DNA of 64,000 bases from Acidobacteriota bacterium (GTDB taxonomy: Bacteria; Acidobacteriota; Terriglobia; Acidiferrales; UBA7541), in contig JABDEK010000007.1 in assembly GCA_013287135.1 (NCBI GenBank), positions 1-64,000 on the forward strand. The letters are read 5' to 3'. Position 1 is the first letter of the stretch; each line of letters starts with the position of its first letter. Positions 37,757-48,728 of this stretch are shown in pieces. The position numbers were made by a program, and so were the translations under genes. The notes under the pieces were generated by a model. It saw nothing but the letters and a program-made list of their open reading frames with translations, had not been told where the DNA came from and made no database searches.

Positions 37757-39247
37757 GTGCCACTGAAACTCAATCAGCCATTAAAGCTCAATCTGAAAGC
37801 ACTCGCCCTGGCCGTCATTGCCATCGCCTGTATCGTATGGCCCTTCGTTTCGCCCAGTGCACGAGCGCAAGCCCCTGATGACGAAAAACTCTTCGACGCG
37901 ATCTGCCCCATCATTTATCCCGTCGATCAATCCGCCTCCGACCGCGGGTATCACTATCTGTTTTATGGCAACGGGTTCTTCATCGACAGCGAAGGCTACC
38001 TCATCACCGCGGCTCACGTGCTAAGCCAGCTTCATGGTGGACAGCCTTACGTCCTGCTGCACCAATCTTCCTCGGAGTTTAGTATAGCGCAAGCCGCTTT
38101 GGTAGCCGTTGATCGCGAACATGACGTAGCCATCCTGCGCGTCTCGCCGAATCCATTCGCAGGGAATTACAAAGTTTCGTTTCTGCCGATGACTCCCAAT
38201 AGGCCTTTACCTGGTCAGACCGTCCTAACCGCAGCGCTGCTGCCTTCCAAGCCCCGTGAAGCTTACACACTAAACGCCACCCTAGAAATGCGTGGCCGCG
38301 GGGAGGTTCTCGACTCAGAATTTTCTCAATTGCAGAAGGGAAAGGGTGACACTGAGCTGCTAATCTTCGGCCACCAGGTGGTGCTGGGCCAAAGCGGCGC
38401 TCCCGTAATCTCTACAGAGTCTCAAAAGGTCGTCGGTCTTGTTGAGGGTCAGTGGTTCGGCCACAACTCCCTCGCCATGGTAGCCGCGGAGCGCCAGCCG
38501 GTAGGTGCAATCCTGCCGATTCACTACGCCATCGCATTACTTCAGCAGAAGCACATTACTTGGCATACGAGTTTTCGCGCTGAAGAACAAAATCAGCAAC
38601 ACATCACCGAGCATGCGCAAAACTCTTCCGTACCGGCAGCGCTGTCGTTCGTTCCGGCAGCTTATCCGTCGCAGTCCATTTTCGGCGGTGAAGTTATCCT
38701 CGACGCGCGAATCGATAGCACTGGAACTCTCACAGACATCCAGACTATCCACGGTGATGCTCCCTATCTCGAAAAAGCTCTAGTGTCTGTTCGCACCTGG
38801 ACATTTCTCCCGGCGAGTCAGGACAGCCACTCCAACGAGGCTAGAATCGGAATCGTATTCGGTTTTGTTCCGCGTCTCGCCGCTTCAAAGTCCCCAAATA
38901 CTCACAATTACGAAAATGCCTTTTCAGATTCGCGCGAGCGCAACTCTCCCGAACATGCCGCGCTGCCCGTCGCCACTGTCGAGCCCGAATATCCGCCGGA
39001 CGCAAATGTTCAGTCCAGCGTAATTCTTTCAGCCGACCTCACCCAGCAAGGTCAACTCGATTCCGTAAAAATATTGCGCGGCGCCGCCGACTCGTTTACA
39101 GACTCCGCAACCACCGCTCTCCATCAGTGGCGTTTCGAACCCGGAAAACATCTCGGCGCAACCATCCCTTCGCAAGTAATCATCGTTTTCACATTCGCCC
39201 AACCCCTAGTCGCCGCGAAAACGCAATCGCCCAAGGTATCGCAATAA
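37757..39247 (+). CDS. Exported trypsin-like serine protease with two TonB-C-like domains
   Basis: A GTG start leads into a basic leader, a hydrophobic segment and a likely signal-peptidase site at ARA-QA near residue 38. The trypsin-like domain has a full triad: His87 (TAAHV), Asp123 (HDVAIL) and Ser213 (GQSGAP). Two C-terminal modules follow at about 315-375 (GGEVILDARIDSTGTLTDIQ and RTWTFLPA) and 405-480 (SVILSADLTQQGQLDS and HQWRFEPG), both matching the TonB C-terminal fold. It should act in the periplasm as a DegP-like protease whose TonB-C modules could engage peptidoglycan or outer-membrane partners. PDZ domains, usual in this class, are absent. Confidence 0.84.
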   Translation: MPLKLNQPLKLNLKALALAVIAIACIVWPFVSPSARAQAPDDEKLFDAICPIIYPVDQSASDRGYHYLFYGNGFFIDSEGYLITAAHVLSQLHGGQPYVLLHQSSSEFSIAQAALVAVDREHDVAILRVSPNPFAGNYKVSFLPMTPNRPLPGQTVLTAALLPSKPREAYTLNATLEMRGRGEVLDSEFSQLQKGKGDTELLIFGHQVVLGQSGAPVISTESQKVVGLVEGQWFGHNSLAMVAAERQPVGAILPIHYAIALLQQKHITWHTSFRAEEQNQQHITEHAQNSSVPAALSFVPAAYPSQSIFGGEVILDARIDSTGTLTDIQTIHGDAPYLEKALVSVRTWTFLPASQDSHSNEARIGIVFGFVPRLAASKSPNTHNYENAFSDSRERNSPEHAALPVATVEPEYPPDANVQSSVILSADLTQQGQLDSVKILRGAADSFTDSATTALHQWRFEPGKHLGATIPSQVIIVFTFAQPLVAAKTQSPKVSQ

Positions 39248-39309
39248 GCATCGCAGTTCCGTTACAATTCGCTTTGCTTAACTGTATTTTAGGATTCGCA
39301 AAAGCTTAG

Positions 39310-40746
<1,437 letters not shown>

Positions 40747-40749
40747 GGC

Positions 40750-42108
40750 GTGCACGGTGTAGAGAGGTTTACAGCTCAGAAAGCTTTTCAGAATCGGAGC
40801 ATTAACACGGAAACTCCAGCTCATCTCGTTACCCTGCCAGACGATGACCTCCTCAATGCCCTGCAGCGCGCGGCATTCGGCTATTTTCTAACTCAATGCA
40901 ATTCGGCCAATGGATTGGTCGCCGATAGGTCTGTGGCCGGTGCGCCCTGCAGCATCGCAGTGGTCGGATTCGCGCTGTGCTCGTATCCAATAGCTGTAGA
41001 ACGCCGCTGGATGACGCGTGACGACGCTGCTCGGCGAATTCTTACCACCCTTCTTTTTTTCCTGAATAGCGCGCAAAGTGAGGCGCCGGACGCAACCGGC
41101 TATATGGGTTTCTATTATCACTTTCTTGACATGCAAACTGGCAAACGTGTCTGGGATTGCGAGCTGTCGCTGATCGACACTGCTCTGCTGCTTGGCGGAA
41201 TACTCGCCGCGAGTGCCTATTTTACTGGCAATTCTCCAATCGAGGTTCAGATTCGCCAGGTCGCCGAGACGCTGTATAGTCGCATCGATTGGCAATGGGC
41301 TCAGCATGGCGGGCCCACTCTTCCGCAGGGATGGAAACCGGAATCCGGTTTTCTTCACTACGGTTGGGAAGGCTACAGTGAAGCCATCCTTCTCTATGTT
41401 CTGGCGCTCGCCTCTCCCACCCATGCGATCCCGGCCAATAGCTATTCAGCATGGACCTCGACCTATCAATGGGAAAACCTGTATGGTTATGACTTTCTTT
41501 ACGCTGGTCCCCTGTTCATTCATCAGCTGTCTCACGCGTGGATCGATTTCCGGCGTATTCAAGATCCGTTCATGCGCGAGAAGGGCAGCGATTATTTCAA
41601 AAATAGCTGCCAGGCAACATATATTCAGCGGCAGTATGCGTTGCGCAATCCAAAAGATTTTCGCGGTTATGGCGAGAATGTCTGGGGCTTTTCGGCGGGC
41701 GACGGCCCGAGCCCTCAACGTATCCGAATCGATGGTGTGGATCGTAGCTTCTTCGGCTATACAGCTCGTGGCGTGCCCTATGGACCGGACGACGGCACTA
41801 TTTGTCCCCCCGCAGCTCTGGCCTCCCTTGTTTTCGTACCGGATATGGCGTTGGCGGCGGTCCGCTGCTTGTGTGATCGGTATCCGGAAGTTATCAAGGA
41901 ATACCGGCTTCCCAGCGGGTTCAATCCCAGTTTCATTCGCAATGGATCCCGAGGATGGATCAGCGAAGGGTATTTAGGCCTCGATCAAGGTATTGTTACA
42001 TTGATGATCGAAAACTATCGGTCGCAACTCATATGGAAACTGATGCGTCAGTGCGCATACATCCGGAATGGATTGCGCAGAGCCGGCTTTCGAGGTGGTT
42101 GGTTGTAA
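40750..42108 (+). CDS. Glucoamylase-like family protein (PF10091 type; GH144-like)
   Basis: The start is a GTG three bases after the enolase stop, so translation may be coupled. The 452-residue protein has the (alpha/alpha)6 layout of the glycoamylase-like family. Key stretches are LQRAAFGYFLTQCNSANGLV near the start, WDCELSLIDTALLLGGILAA, GWEGYSEAILLYVLALASPT, WGFSAGDGP and a late SEGYLGLDQG. This family includes endo-beta-1,2-glucanases (GH144) and uncharacterised enzymes often linked to cyclic glucan metabolism. The conserved Asp and Glu in these motifs are likely catalytic. No signal peptide is seen, so it is probably cytoplasmic or exported by another route. Confidence 0.82.
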   Translation: MHGVERFTAQKAFQNRSINTETPAHLVTLPDDDLLNALQRAAFGYFLTQCNSANGLVADRSVAGAPCSIAVVGFALCSYPIAVERRWMTRDDAARRILTTLLFFLNSAQSEAPDATGYMGFYYHFLDMQTGKRVWDCELSLIDTALLLGGILAASAYFTGNSPIEVQIRQVAETLYSRIDWQWAQHGGPTLPQGWKPESGFLHYGWEGYSEAILLYVLALASPTHAIPANSYSAWTSTYQWENLYGYDFLYAGPLFIHQLSHAWIDFRRIQDPFMREKGSDYFKNSCQATYIQRQYALRNPKDFRGYGENVWGFSAGDGPSPQRIRIDGVDRSFFGYTARGVPYGPDDGTICPPAALASLVFVPDMALAAVRCLCDRYPEVIKEYRLPSGFNPSFIRNGSRGWISEGYLGLDQGIVTLMIENYRSQLIWKLMRQCAYIRNGLRRAGFRGGWL

Positions 42109-42136
42109 AGGCTAATCCGCACCTTAGAGGAATCCA

Positions 42137-43651
42137 ATGCCGCCTGAACAATTGTCCTCCAATCGAAAATCGACTGACTTCGACCTGAGGGAATTGCAAA
42201 ATGTCCACCCGCAGGACTGGAAAAATCCCGAGCCGGCTCACAGATACAGCTTGGTAGTCATCGGCGCTGGACCCGCAGGATTTCTCACGGCCCTCAATGC
42301 CGCCAAAGTCGGTGCCAAGGTAGCGATCGTAGAACGTGATCGTTTCGGCGGTGCGTGCTTCAATATTGGCTGCATCCCTTCCAAGACTATTATTCGCACC
42401 TCGCGCCTGTACGCAGAGATACGCAATGCGGATAACTTCGGCGCGGAAGTGCCTAGCGGTATCAGCGTGAATTTTCCGGCTGTGATGGAAAGAATGCGGC
42501 GTGTGCGGGCGCGTGTCAGCCGCCGGGTTTCGGCCCAGAAGTTGACTTCCGCGGGCGTCGACGTATTTTTCGGGCAGGCGCGCTTTGCCGGACCCAAGGC
42601 GGTTGAAGTCGAGGGCAAGCTCTTGCACTTTAAGCGGGCTCTTATCGCTAGCGGTGCCCGGCCGAAAGTTCCTTCGATCCCTGGAATTGCCGCCGCGGGA
42701 TACTTGACCAATGAAAATGTTTTCGATCTGGACGAATGTCCTCGGCGCTTGCTTGTTCTCGGCGGCGGTCCTCTCGGTTGCGAACTGGCGCAGGCCTTCT
42801 GCCGACTGGGTTCGCACGTTAACATCGTGCAGGACGATCCGATGTTCCTCGGCAACGAAGAGCGCGACGCGGCACAGATTCTTTCCGAAGCGCTGGCTCG
42901 CGACGGAATCGACATCCATCTCAACAGCCAAGCTGTCGGTGTACGTGCGGACGGCAAAGGAAAAATCGTTGATCTGGTCAGCGACGATTACAAGTTCACA
43001 CTAACCGTTGACGAAATTCTGGTCGGTATCGGCAGCACGCCTAACGTCACTGATATGAATCTCGAGGACGCCGGGGTGCATTACGATAAAGACGCCGGAA
43101 TTATGACCAATGATTATCTGCAAACTAGCAATCCTCGAATCTATGCTGCCGGCGACGTATGCTCGGAAAAGAAATTCCCTCACATCGAAGTAGCCGCTTC
43201 AGAAATTGTAGTCCGTAACGCACTCTTTTGGGGTCGCGAGAGGCTGAGCATGTCGGCGGTTCCGTTCTGCACCTACACTGATCCGGAAATCGCGCACGTT
43301 GGCCTGTACTTTACCGAGGCGCGCGCAAAAGATATCCCCGTCAAGACTTTCACTGTCATGATGAGCGACGTGGATCGCGCAATCACGGACAGCGAAGATG
43401 AAGGCTTCGTAAAAATTCATGTCAAAGAAGGAACCGACCAGATTATAGGCGCAACTGTAGCGGCCAGCCATGCCGGCGAATTGATAAGCGAAATCTCGCT
43501 AGCCATGAACGCAAAAATCGGCCTCCGGGCTCTGGCCCGTGTAAATTACCCTTATCCAACCCAAGCCCAAGCTATAAAACTTGCCGCCAATGCTTATCTA
43601 GATACACTCCGCAACCCCATACGTAACTGGCTGCGAAAGCAATGGCTGTAG
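42137..43651 (+). CDS. MerA-like / pyridine nucleotide-disulphide oxidoreductase
   Basis: The start ATG has AGAGGA upstream, and the protein is 504 residues. After a 35-residue leader, VVIGAGPAGFLTALNAAKVG binds FAD, and GGACFNIGCIPSKT holds the redox-active Cys pair. GGGPLGCELAQAF is the NAD(P) site, and IYAAGDVC the second FAD motif. The C-terminal dimer domain ends in NYPYPTQAQAIKLAANAYLD, lacking the paired Cys of mercuric reductase and the His-Pro of lipoamide dehydrogenase. It belongs to the broad MerA-like group whose electron acceptor is unknown. It follows the glucoamylase-like gene by 28 bases. Confidence 0.86.
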   Translation: MPPEQLSSNRKSTDFDLRELQNVHPQDWKNPEPAHRYSLVVIGAGPAGFLTALNAAKVGAKVAIVERDRFGGACFNIGCIPSKTIIRTSRLYAEIRNADNFGAEVPSGISVNFPAVMERMRRVRARVSRRVSAQKLTSAGVDVFFGQARFAGPKAVEVEGKLLHFKRALIASGARPKVPSIPGIAAAGYLTNENVFDLDECPRRLLVLGGGPLGCELAQAFCRLGSHVNIVQDDPMFLGNEERDAAQILSEALARDGIDIHLNSQAVGVRADGKGKIVDLVSDDYKFTLTVDEILVGIGSTPNVTDMNLEDAGVHYDKDAGIMTNDYLQTSNPRIYAAGDVCSEKKFPHIEVAASEIVVRNALFWGRERLSMSAVPFCTYTDPEIAHVGLYFTEARAKDIPVKTFTVMMSDVDRAITDSEDEGFVKIHVKEGTDQIIGATVAASHAGELISEISLAMNAKIGLRALARVNYPYPTQAQAIKLAANAYLDTLRNPIRNWLRKQWL

Positions 43652-43756
43652 CGGCGGCCTTCTTCGGCAACTTGCGCCTGCACACCGGCTCAGCCACGAT
43701 TGCGTGTGCCACTCGCGCATGATACGTTTTCCAGCATTCGCACGCTAAAGGTGAAC

Positions 43757-45019
43757 ATGAAACATCATCATCACCGCTCCGCCCACGTGCATCCACATCC
43801 GCACTCGCCTGACCCCACTCGACGCGCCTTTCTTTCCACGCTAAGCGCCGCCGCCGTCCTCGGCCCCTGGGCTTTCCAACAGGAACAAACCGCCTCCGAC
43901 ATGGCCGAGCGTTTTCGCCAAATGTCCGAGGACTTCGAACGCAAAGGCCTCGCCGATCCCTTCAAGGGAATCACCACCGACGGTAACGTCCTTCCCGGCC
44001 TTTTCGAAATCGCGCCCACCGGCGTTTCCACTGAGCCCGTGCGCAATGCCGCCGAAAAATTCATCGCCTCGCTCTCAAACGTCCAACTCGCTCGCACCAT
44101 GTTTCCCGTGGACGACATCAAGTGGCGCAAATGGATGAATCAACATTTCTACGCGCGGCAGGGCGTCAGCCTCCAGGAAATGACCGACGCGCAACGCAAA
44201 GCCGCCTTCGGCCTCATGCGCGCGTCCCTGAGCGCGCGAGGATTCGAGCTCAGCCGAAACGTGATGCGCCTGAACGAAACCCTCGCCGACCTGGTCAACG
44301 AACATACTTTTCTCGGCGAATGGCTCTACTTTTTCGCCGTCATGGGACAACCTTCCGCCACGCAGCCCTGGGGCTGGCAGCTCGACGGCCACCACTGCAT
44401 CGTCAACTATTTCGTCCTGGGCGATCAGGTGGTTATGACGCCGCACTTCTTCGGCTCGGAGCCCGTCCGCGCAAGTTCAGGAAAATATAAGGGTCTGGTA
44501 ATCCTTCAAGAAGAACAGAACAACGGATTGCAGATGCTGCAATCGCTTACCGACACGCAGCGCCACCGCGCCATCATCAATTTCTCCAAGTCGGGTCACA
44601 ATAATTTAACGGAAGCTTTCAAAGACAACGTTGTTCTTGACTACGCGGGCCTCCGCGCCAACGATTTGGCCAAACCTGCGCGCGACCATCTCCGCGACCT
44701 CGCCAATCTCTACGTCAGCAATATGGACGACGGCCACGCTCGCGTCAAAATGGACGAGTTCGACCGCCACCTCGAAAACACCTGGTTCGCATGGATTGGC
44801 GGCACCCAGCCAGACAGCCCCTTCTACTACCGCATCCAAAGCCCGGTCATCCTGATAGAATTCGACCACCAACAACCCGCCAACCTCGCAAAGTTTTCAT
44901 CCGATCCCGATAAGCCCACTCAACAACATATCCACTGCGTAGTGCGCACCCCCAACGGCAACGACTACGGTAAAGACTTGCTAAGGCAGCACTATCTGGC
45001 CCATCCCCACACGACCTAG
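43757..45019 (+). CDS. DUF3500 protein with Tat signal and His-rich N-terminus
   Basis: The likely start is the ATG at 43757. The N-terminus [17 protein letters not shown] is strikingly histidine-rich. It is followed by [18 protein letters not shown], a twin-arginine signal, giving export of a folded, perhaps metal-loaded, protein. The mature part matches DUF3500, with [20 protein letters not shown] and QTNDxR-like late blocks. The histidines may bind metal or only form the positive n-region. Function of DUF3500 is not established. Its end is 55 bases before a promoter and the kinase relic. Confidence 0.84.
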   Translation: MKHHHHRSAHVHPHPHSPDPTRRAFLSTLSAAAVLGPWAFQQEQTASDMAERFRQMSEDFERKGLADPFKGITTDGNVLPGLFEIAPTGVSTEPVRNAAEKFIASLSNVQLARTMFPVDDIKWRKWMNQHFYARQGVSLQEMTDAQRKAAFGLMRASLSARGFELSRNVMRLNETLADLVNEHTFLGEWLYFFAVMGQPSATQPWGWQLDGHHCIVNYFVLGDQVVMTPHFFGSEPVRASSGKYKGLVILQEEQNNGLQMLQSLTDTQRHRAIINFSKSGHNNLTEAFKDNVVLDYAGLRANDLAKPARDHLRDLANLYVSNMDDGHARVKMDEFDRHLENTWFAWIGGTQPDSPFYYRIQSPVILIEFDHQQPANLAKFSSDPDKPTQQHIHCVVRTPNGNDYGKDLLRQHYLAHPHTT

Positions 45020-45038
45020 TTTCCCTAGGCCAATAACG

Positions 45039-45066
45039 TTGCTCAATACCCCGCTCAAGCTATAAT
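45039..45066 (+). promoter_or_regulatory. Near-consensus sigma-70 promoter
   Basis: TTGCTC (45039-45044) and a perfect TATAAT (45061-45066) are separated by 16 bases. The predicted transcription start coincides with the ATG of the kinase relic at 45075, implying a nearly leaderless message. Confidence 0.55.
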
Positions 45067-45074
45067 CCAGCGCA

Positions 45075-45245
45075 ATGGCCCTCCGTTCAGGCACCAAGCT
45101 CGGCCCTTACGAAACAACCTCCGAGCAAATGTTTTATGACGTTAGCAAGGATGGCCAACGCTTCCTGATTAATACTCAGATTCCGCAAGCATAGACCCAC
45201 CCCATTTCCATAGTCCTGAATTGGCCCGCAAAGCTGACTAACTGA
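45075..45245 (+). pseudogene. Relic of an acidobacterial Ser/Thr kinase with WD40-like C-terminus
   Basis: The first codons read MALRSGTKLGPYE, the usual start of acidobacterial Pkn-like kinases (normally followed by the Gly-rich loop GAGGMGEV). They pass directly into EQMFYDVSKDGQRFLINT, the usual end of the same proteins after the WD40-like propeller. Everything between is deleted. After an in-frame TAG at 45192, the same frame still reads THPISIVLNWPAKLTN before a final TGA, which is the expected kinase C-terminus. The gene is therefore a 57-codon head-to-tail remnant of a roughly 900-codon gene, with a nonsense codon, while its promoter survives. Confidence 0.72.
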
Positions 45246-45609
45246 CCCTGCGTTAACACCGCTCAGGTCCTCGACAGCCCGCGTCCACACAAAACCTGAG
45301 CTGAGAGCAATGTTATAATGGTAAATAGATATAATAATGTGCACAAAATACGATACTTACCGCATCCGGAAGCGCCCTAGATGACGCCGCCTTGGTGCGG
45401 CTCTTCACCGCCCGCCCACGGCCCCTCGATAAATCACCAGGAATCTCTAATCGCGAACGCGGATTATTAGAACACCTCCTAAGTCAATCAAAACAAACAA
45501 CACGAGCTCTTTCTAATCGAGAACTTCCAACCATCTCAAGATCCCGTCCATCTCGTCGCCCTCAAGTTCCCTCCAGATTTGACCCCCGTGCTAGCCTGTT
45601 GGGCGCCAT
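45246..45609. other. Intergenic stretch, 364 bp, no supported gene
   Basis: AT-rich words resembling -10 elements occur at about 45310-45316 (TATAAT) and 45330-45336 (TATAATAAT). No frame shows a domain. It probably holds the gpmI promoter. Confidence 0.4.
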
Positions 45610-47178
45610 ATGACCAAACGCCCAAAACCCATCGTCCTCACCGTCCTCGACGGATGGGGTTACCGCGAAGAAACTAAGGGCAACGCCATCGCTCTCGCGC
45701 GCAAGCCCAATTACGATCGCATCCTCAAAGATTTTCCCCACACGCTAATCCAAACTTCCGGCCCCGCCGTCGGTCTCCCCATTGGACAAATGGGCAACAG
45801 CGAAGTCGGCCACCTGAATATCGGTGCCGGCCGCATCGTCCACATGGACAGCACCCGCATCGATCAGCTCATCGCCGACGGCGAGTTTTATCGCCAGCCT
45901 CTACTGCTCCAAGCGATGGAACGAGGACGCAACACGCAACTTCACCTCCTCGGCCTCGTCAGCGATGGTGGAGTGCACTCGCACCTTAACCATCTTTTCG
46001 CCCTCCTGAAAATGGCACGCGAAAATAAAGTCAAAAATGTTTTCGTCCACTGCTTTCTGGACGGGCGCGACACCTCTCCTCATAGCGGGATTGAATTCAT
46101 CCAGCAGCTCGAACAAAAAATGCGCGAACTCGGTGTCGGACAAATCGCCACCGTCAGCGGACGTTACTACGCCATGGACCGCGACAATCGCTGGGAACGC
46201 GTCGAAAAAGCCTATCGCGCCGTCGTTCACGGCGCTTCGGAAGCGAAGTTCACAGATCCCGCGGCCGCCGTTCGCGCCAGTTATGAAAAAGGCGTCACCG
46301 ACGAATTTATTATTCCCGCCGTCATCACCACCGAGCCTGAGCCAGGAAAGCCGGCCGCCCGGCGCGCCGTAATCCGGGATGACGACGCCGTAATCTTCTT
46401 CAATTTCCGCGCCGATCGCGCCCGAGAAATGACGCGCGCCATGGTTGAGCCTGGTTTCGACAAAATCGTGGATCCCGACCGGCCAAACAATCTTTTCTAC
46501 GTCGCGATGACCCACTATGACAAATCCTGGACCTGGCTCCGCTATCTACTGGCGCCCGAAAAGCTCGAACACATCCTCGCCAACGTTTTTGCTGAGCTGC
46601 AATTCAAAAACTTGCGCGTCGCTGAAACTGAAAAATACGCTCACGTTACCTATTTTTTCAACGGCGGCGTCGAAAAACCCTTTCCCGGTGAAGAACGTAT
46701 TCTTGTCCCGTCGCCGAAAGTCCCCACCTACGATCTGAAGCCGGAAATGTCCGCAGCAGGAATCGCCGACACGGTAGTCCACGCCATTGAAAAAGGCGAA
46801 TTCGACGCCATCATCATGAATTTTGCAAATGCAGACATGGTCGGCCACTCAGGAAATCTGGAAGCCGCCATCAAAGCAGTAGAAACCGTGGACACATGTC
46901 TGGGACAGATTTTTCAGGCGCTGCGTCCCCGCGGCGGCGCGTGGATCATCACTGCCGATCACGGCAACGCCGAAATGATGACCGATCCCGTAACCGGCGA
47001 GCCCCACACCTATCACACCACAAATCCCGTTCCTTTTATTTTGCTCGCTGAAAACGGCCAAACACGGTTATCCCCGGGCGGTTCGCTACGCGATATCGCT
47101 CCCACAATGCTCGGCGTGCTCGGTGTAGCCGAGCCGATCGAAATGACCGGACGCGACTTGCGCGCCCCCACAAGATAA
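45610..47178 (+). CDS. gpmI: 2,3-bisphosphoglycerate-independent phosphoglycerate mutase
   Basis: It interconverts 3- and 2-phosphoglycerate in the cytosol using two manganese ions and a phosphoserine intermediate. The 522-residue protein has [12 protein letters not shown] (metal Asp), the catalytic Ser in [55 protein letters not shown] and ADHGNAE, all diagnostic. It supplies the substrate of enolase, encoded 5 kb upstream, and so ties into pyk downstream. It is unrelated in fold to the dPGM enzymes. Confidence 0.97.
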   Translation: MTKRPKPIVLTVLDGWGYREETKGNAIALARKPNYDRILKDFPHTLIQTSGPAVGLPIGQMGNSEVGHLNIGAGRIVHMDSTRIDQLIADGEFYRQPLLLQAMERGRNTQLHLLGLVSDGGVHSHLNHLFALLKMARENKVKNVFVHCFLDGRDTSPHSGIEFIQQLEQKMRELGVGQIATVSGRYYAMDRDNRWERVEKAYRAVVHGASEAKFTDPAAAVRASYEKGVTDEFIIPAVITTEPEPGKPAARRAVIRDDDAVIFFNFRADRAREMTRAMVEPGFDKIVDPDRPNNLFYVAMTHYDKSWTWLRYLLAPEKLEHILANVFAELQFKNLRVAETEKYAHVTYFFNGGVEKPFPGEERILVPSPKVPTYDLKPEMSAAGIADTVVHAIEKGEFDAIIMNFANADMVGHSGNLEAAIKAVETVDTCLGQIFQALRPRGGAWIITADHGNAEMMTDPVTGEPHTYHTTNPVPFILLAENGQTRLSPGGSLRDIAPTMLGVLGVAEPIEMTGRDLRAPTR

Positions 47179-47221
47179 TTTGGGAGGTACAGTTCAGCCG
47201 CGGAAAATATACTGGTAAGAA

Positions 47222-47425
47222 ATGGAAGAAGAACCCAAACACACCGAGAGCGGTGACAAGCGAGCCGAAATCATGGGATATATGCGTCCCATGAACGCTC
47301 TATGGCTCGCACTTCTTTTCGTCGCGACTTGGCTGATGTGGTCGCTACGCGCCGCTTTGATTCTGCTCGGATTGATGATTGCCGCGACGATCCTCGGCGT
47401 GATCTTGCGGCGACCCCAGTCGTGA
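47222..47425 (+). CDS. Small membrane protein, function unknown
   Basis: A 67-residue product with a charged N-terminus (about 25 residues) is followed by two hydrophobic segments, NALWLALLFVATWLMW and ALILLGLMIAATILGVI, then a basic tail (LRRPQS). Its position 43 bases after gpmI and the clean hydrophobicity pattern support a real gene. The tail would be cytoplasmic by the positive-inside rule. I do not recognise the family. Confidence 0.6.
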   Translation: MEEEPKHTESGDKRAEIMGYMRPMNALWLALLFVATWLMWSLRAALILLGLMIAATILGVILRRPQS

Positions 47426-47451
47426 TGCGCCACCCGTTCGCCGTAAAAAAC

Positions 47452-48561
47452 TTAATCGCCGGATGTCGGCTTCGGTGACGTATATCCCTGGCGAGCAATC
47501 ACGATCACCTTTTTCATTTTGCCTTTTTTGTCCGGCTGCATCAGCGGATTGCCTTGCTCGTCCACAATCTCGAGTTTCAGCTTGTGATATTTTCCGTCCG
47601 GAGCGCTGGAAGGCGTAAAGCCCAGCGTGTACTGGCTCCTCAAAAATTCCGCCACACTGTTGAAGATGCTGCCCATCTCGCCCTGGAATCGCGGGAACCA
47701 AGCGTATCCCCCAGTCAGTTCAGCAAAGGTAGTCAGCTGATTCTTCGCCTGAAGATATCCGATACCGTCTCCGCCGCTGAATTTGCGCACGTTCTGTTCT
47801 TCGGCCATTCCCACGCTGAAGATGGGCACTTCGGTTTCCTTCACGCGTCGCAGCGTTTGATCCAGCGTATGCTTGCTAAAAGTATCGTAGCCGCTCGCGA
47901 GCAACAAAATAGACTTTTTGCCTTTCACGTCGCGAAGCTGATCCAGCGTTTCCAGCAGCGCATCAAACAAATTAGCTTCGTGAAAATTTGGAAAATAAAG
48001 TCCCGCCACTGCCTGCGCTACTTCCTGTTTGTTACGGGTGAAATCCACCACCACATGGGTCTGAAGGTCAAAGATCTTCAGCGCGACGTAATCTTTGTCA
48101 GTTAGGTGGCCCAGGAAATTGTAGGCCCAGGTCTTGGCCTGATACGCGAACCACTCGCCGCCTAGCTGGCTGAACTCCATCAGAATGACAATCGTGATCG
48201 GCGCTTCACTGGGAGCGAAATTCGAAATCTGCTGCGGCTGGTTGTTATCCAATACTCGGAAATTTTCTTTCTTCAGATTGGTTAGGATATCGCCTTCCTG
48301 GTCCGTCACCACCGCATCGATATTCACCACATTCGATTCCACCGCGATAGACGTTTGCGGCGCCTGGTTCGGCGCCTGCCCGGCTTTCGGCGATTGTTGC
48401 TGCCCTGTGGGTTGGGGCGGAGTGGCAGGCTGTTGCGTCGGCGCAGGTTTTTGCGGCCCTTCCTGTTGGCGCGACCAAGCGGTCAAAGTGCCGGGAGGTA
48501 TACCTAAAGTTGCCAGCAAAGCTCCCACGAAAATGGCCCGCGTCCACATACTCAAACTCAT
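47452..48561 (-). CDS. VWFA-related acidobacterial domain protein, exported
   Basis: The protein is 369 residues with a good ribosome site (GGGAGG). A signal peptide is followed by a Pro/Gln-rich spacer (residues 33-75) and then the conserved opening VESNVVNIDAVVTDQEGDIL. LRDVKGKKSILLLASGYDTFS lies in the second half, as in TIGR03436 proteins, which are highly expanded in Acidobacteria. The metal-ion site that usually reads DTSGS is ILMEFSQL here, so divalent-cation binding is doubtful. It probably acts in protein binding at the cell surface or periplasm. It stands alone, facing gpmI and the small membrane protein. Confidence 0.85.
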   Translation of the reverse strand: MSLSMWTRAIFVGALLATLGIPPGTLTAWSRQQEGPQKPAPTQQPATPPQPTGQQQSPKAGQAPNQAPQTSIAVESNVVNIDAVVTDQEGDILTNLKKENFRVLDNNQPQQISNFAPSEAPITIVILMEFSQLGGEWFAYQAKTWAYNFLGHLTDKDYVALKIFDLQTHVVVDFTRNKQEVAQAVAGLYFPNFHEANLFDALLETLDQLRDVKGKKSILLLASGYDTFSKHTLDQTLRRVKETEVPIFSVGMAEEQNVRKFSGGDGIGYLQAKNQLTTFAELTGGYAWFPRFQGEMGSIFNSVAEFLRSQYTLGFTPSSAPDGKYHKLKLEIVDEQGNPLMQPDKKGKMKKVIVIARQGYTSPKPTSGD

Positions 48562-48728
48562 GGATTTCCCCCTCCCGCTTTGATGCTGCCAAAGCCTTTT
48601 TCGGATGGTCTGTTGCCATCCAGAAAACGCCTCTTCCCAAGCGCCCGGCTGCTTCCTGACGCCATGATAATATGAATTGCTAGTCTGCTTATCGTTCTAA
48701 TTCACATTCAATTAGGAGAACGAAAAGA

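Noticed and set aside
42137-43651. Mercury resistance role for the MerA-like flavoprotein
   Set aside because: The C-terminal Cys pair and the N-terminal heavy-metal domain of MerA are absent, and no mer genes are nearby.
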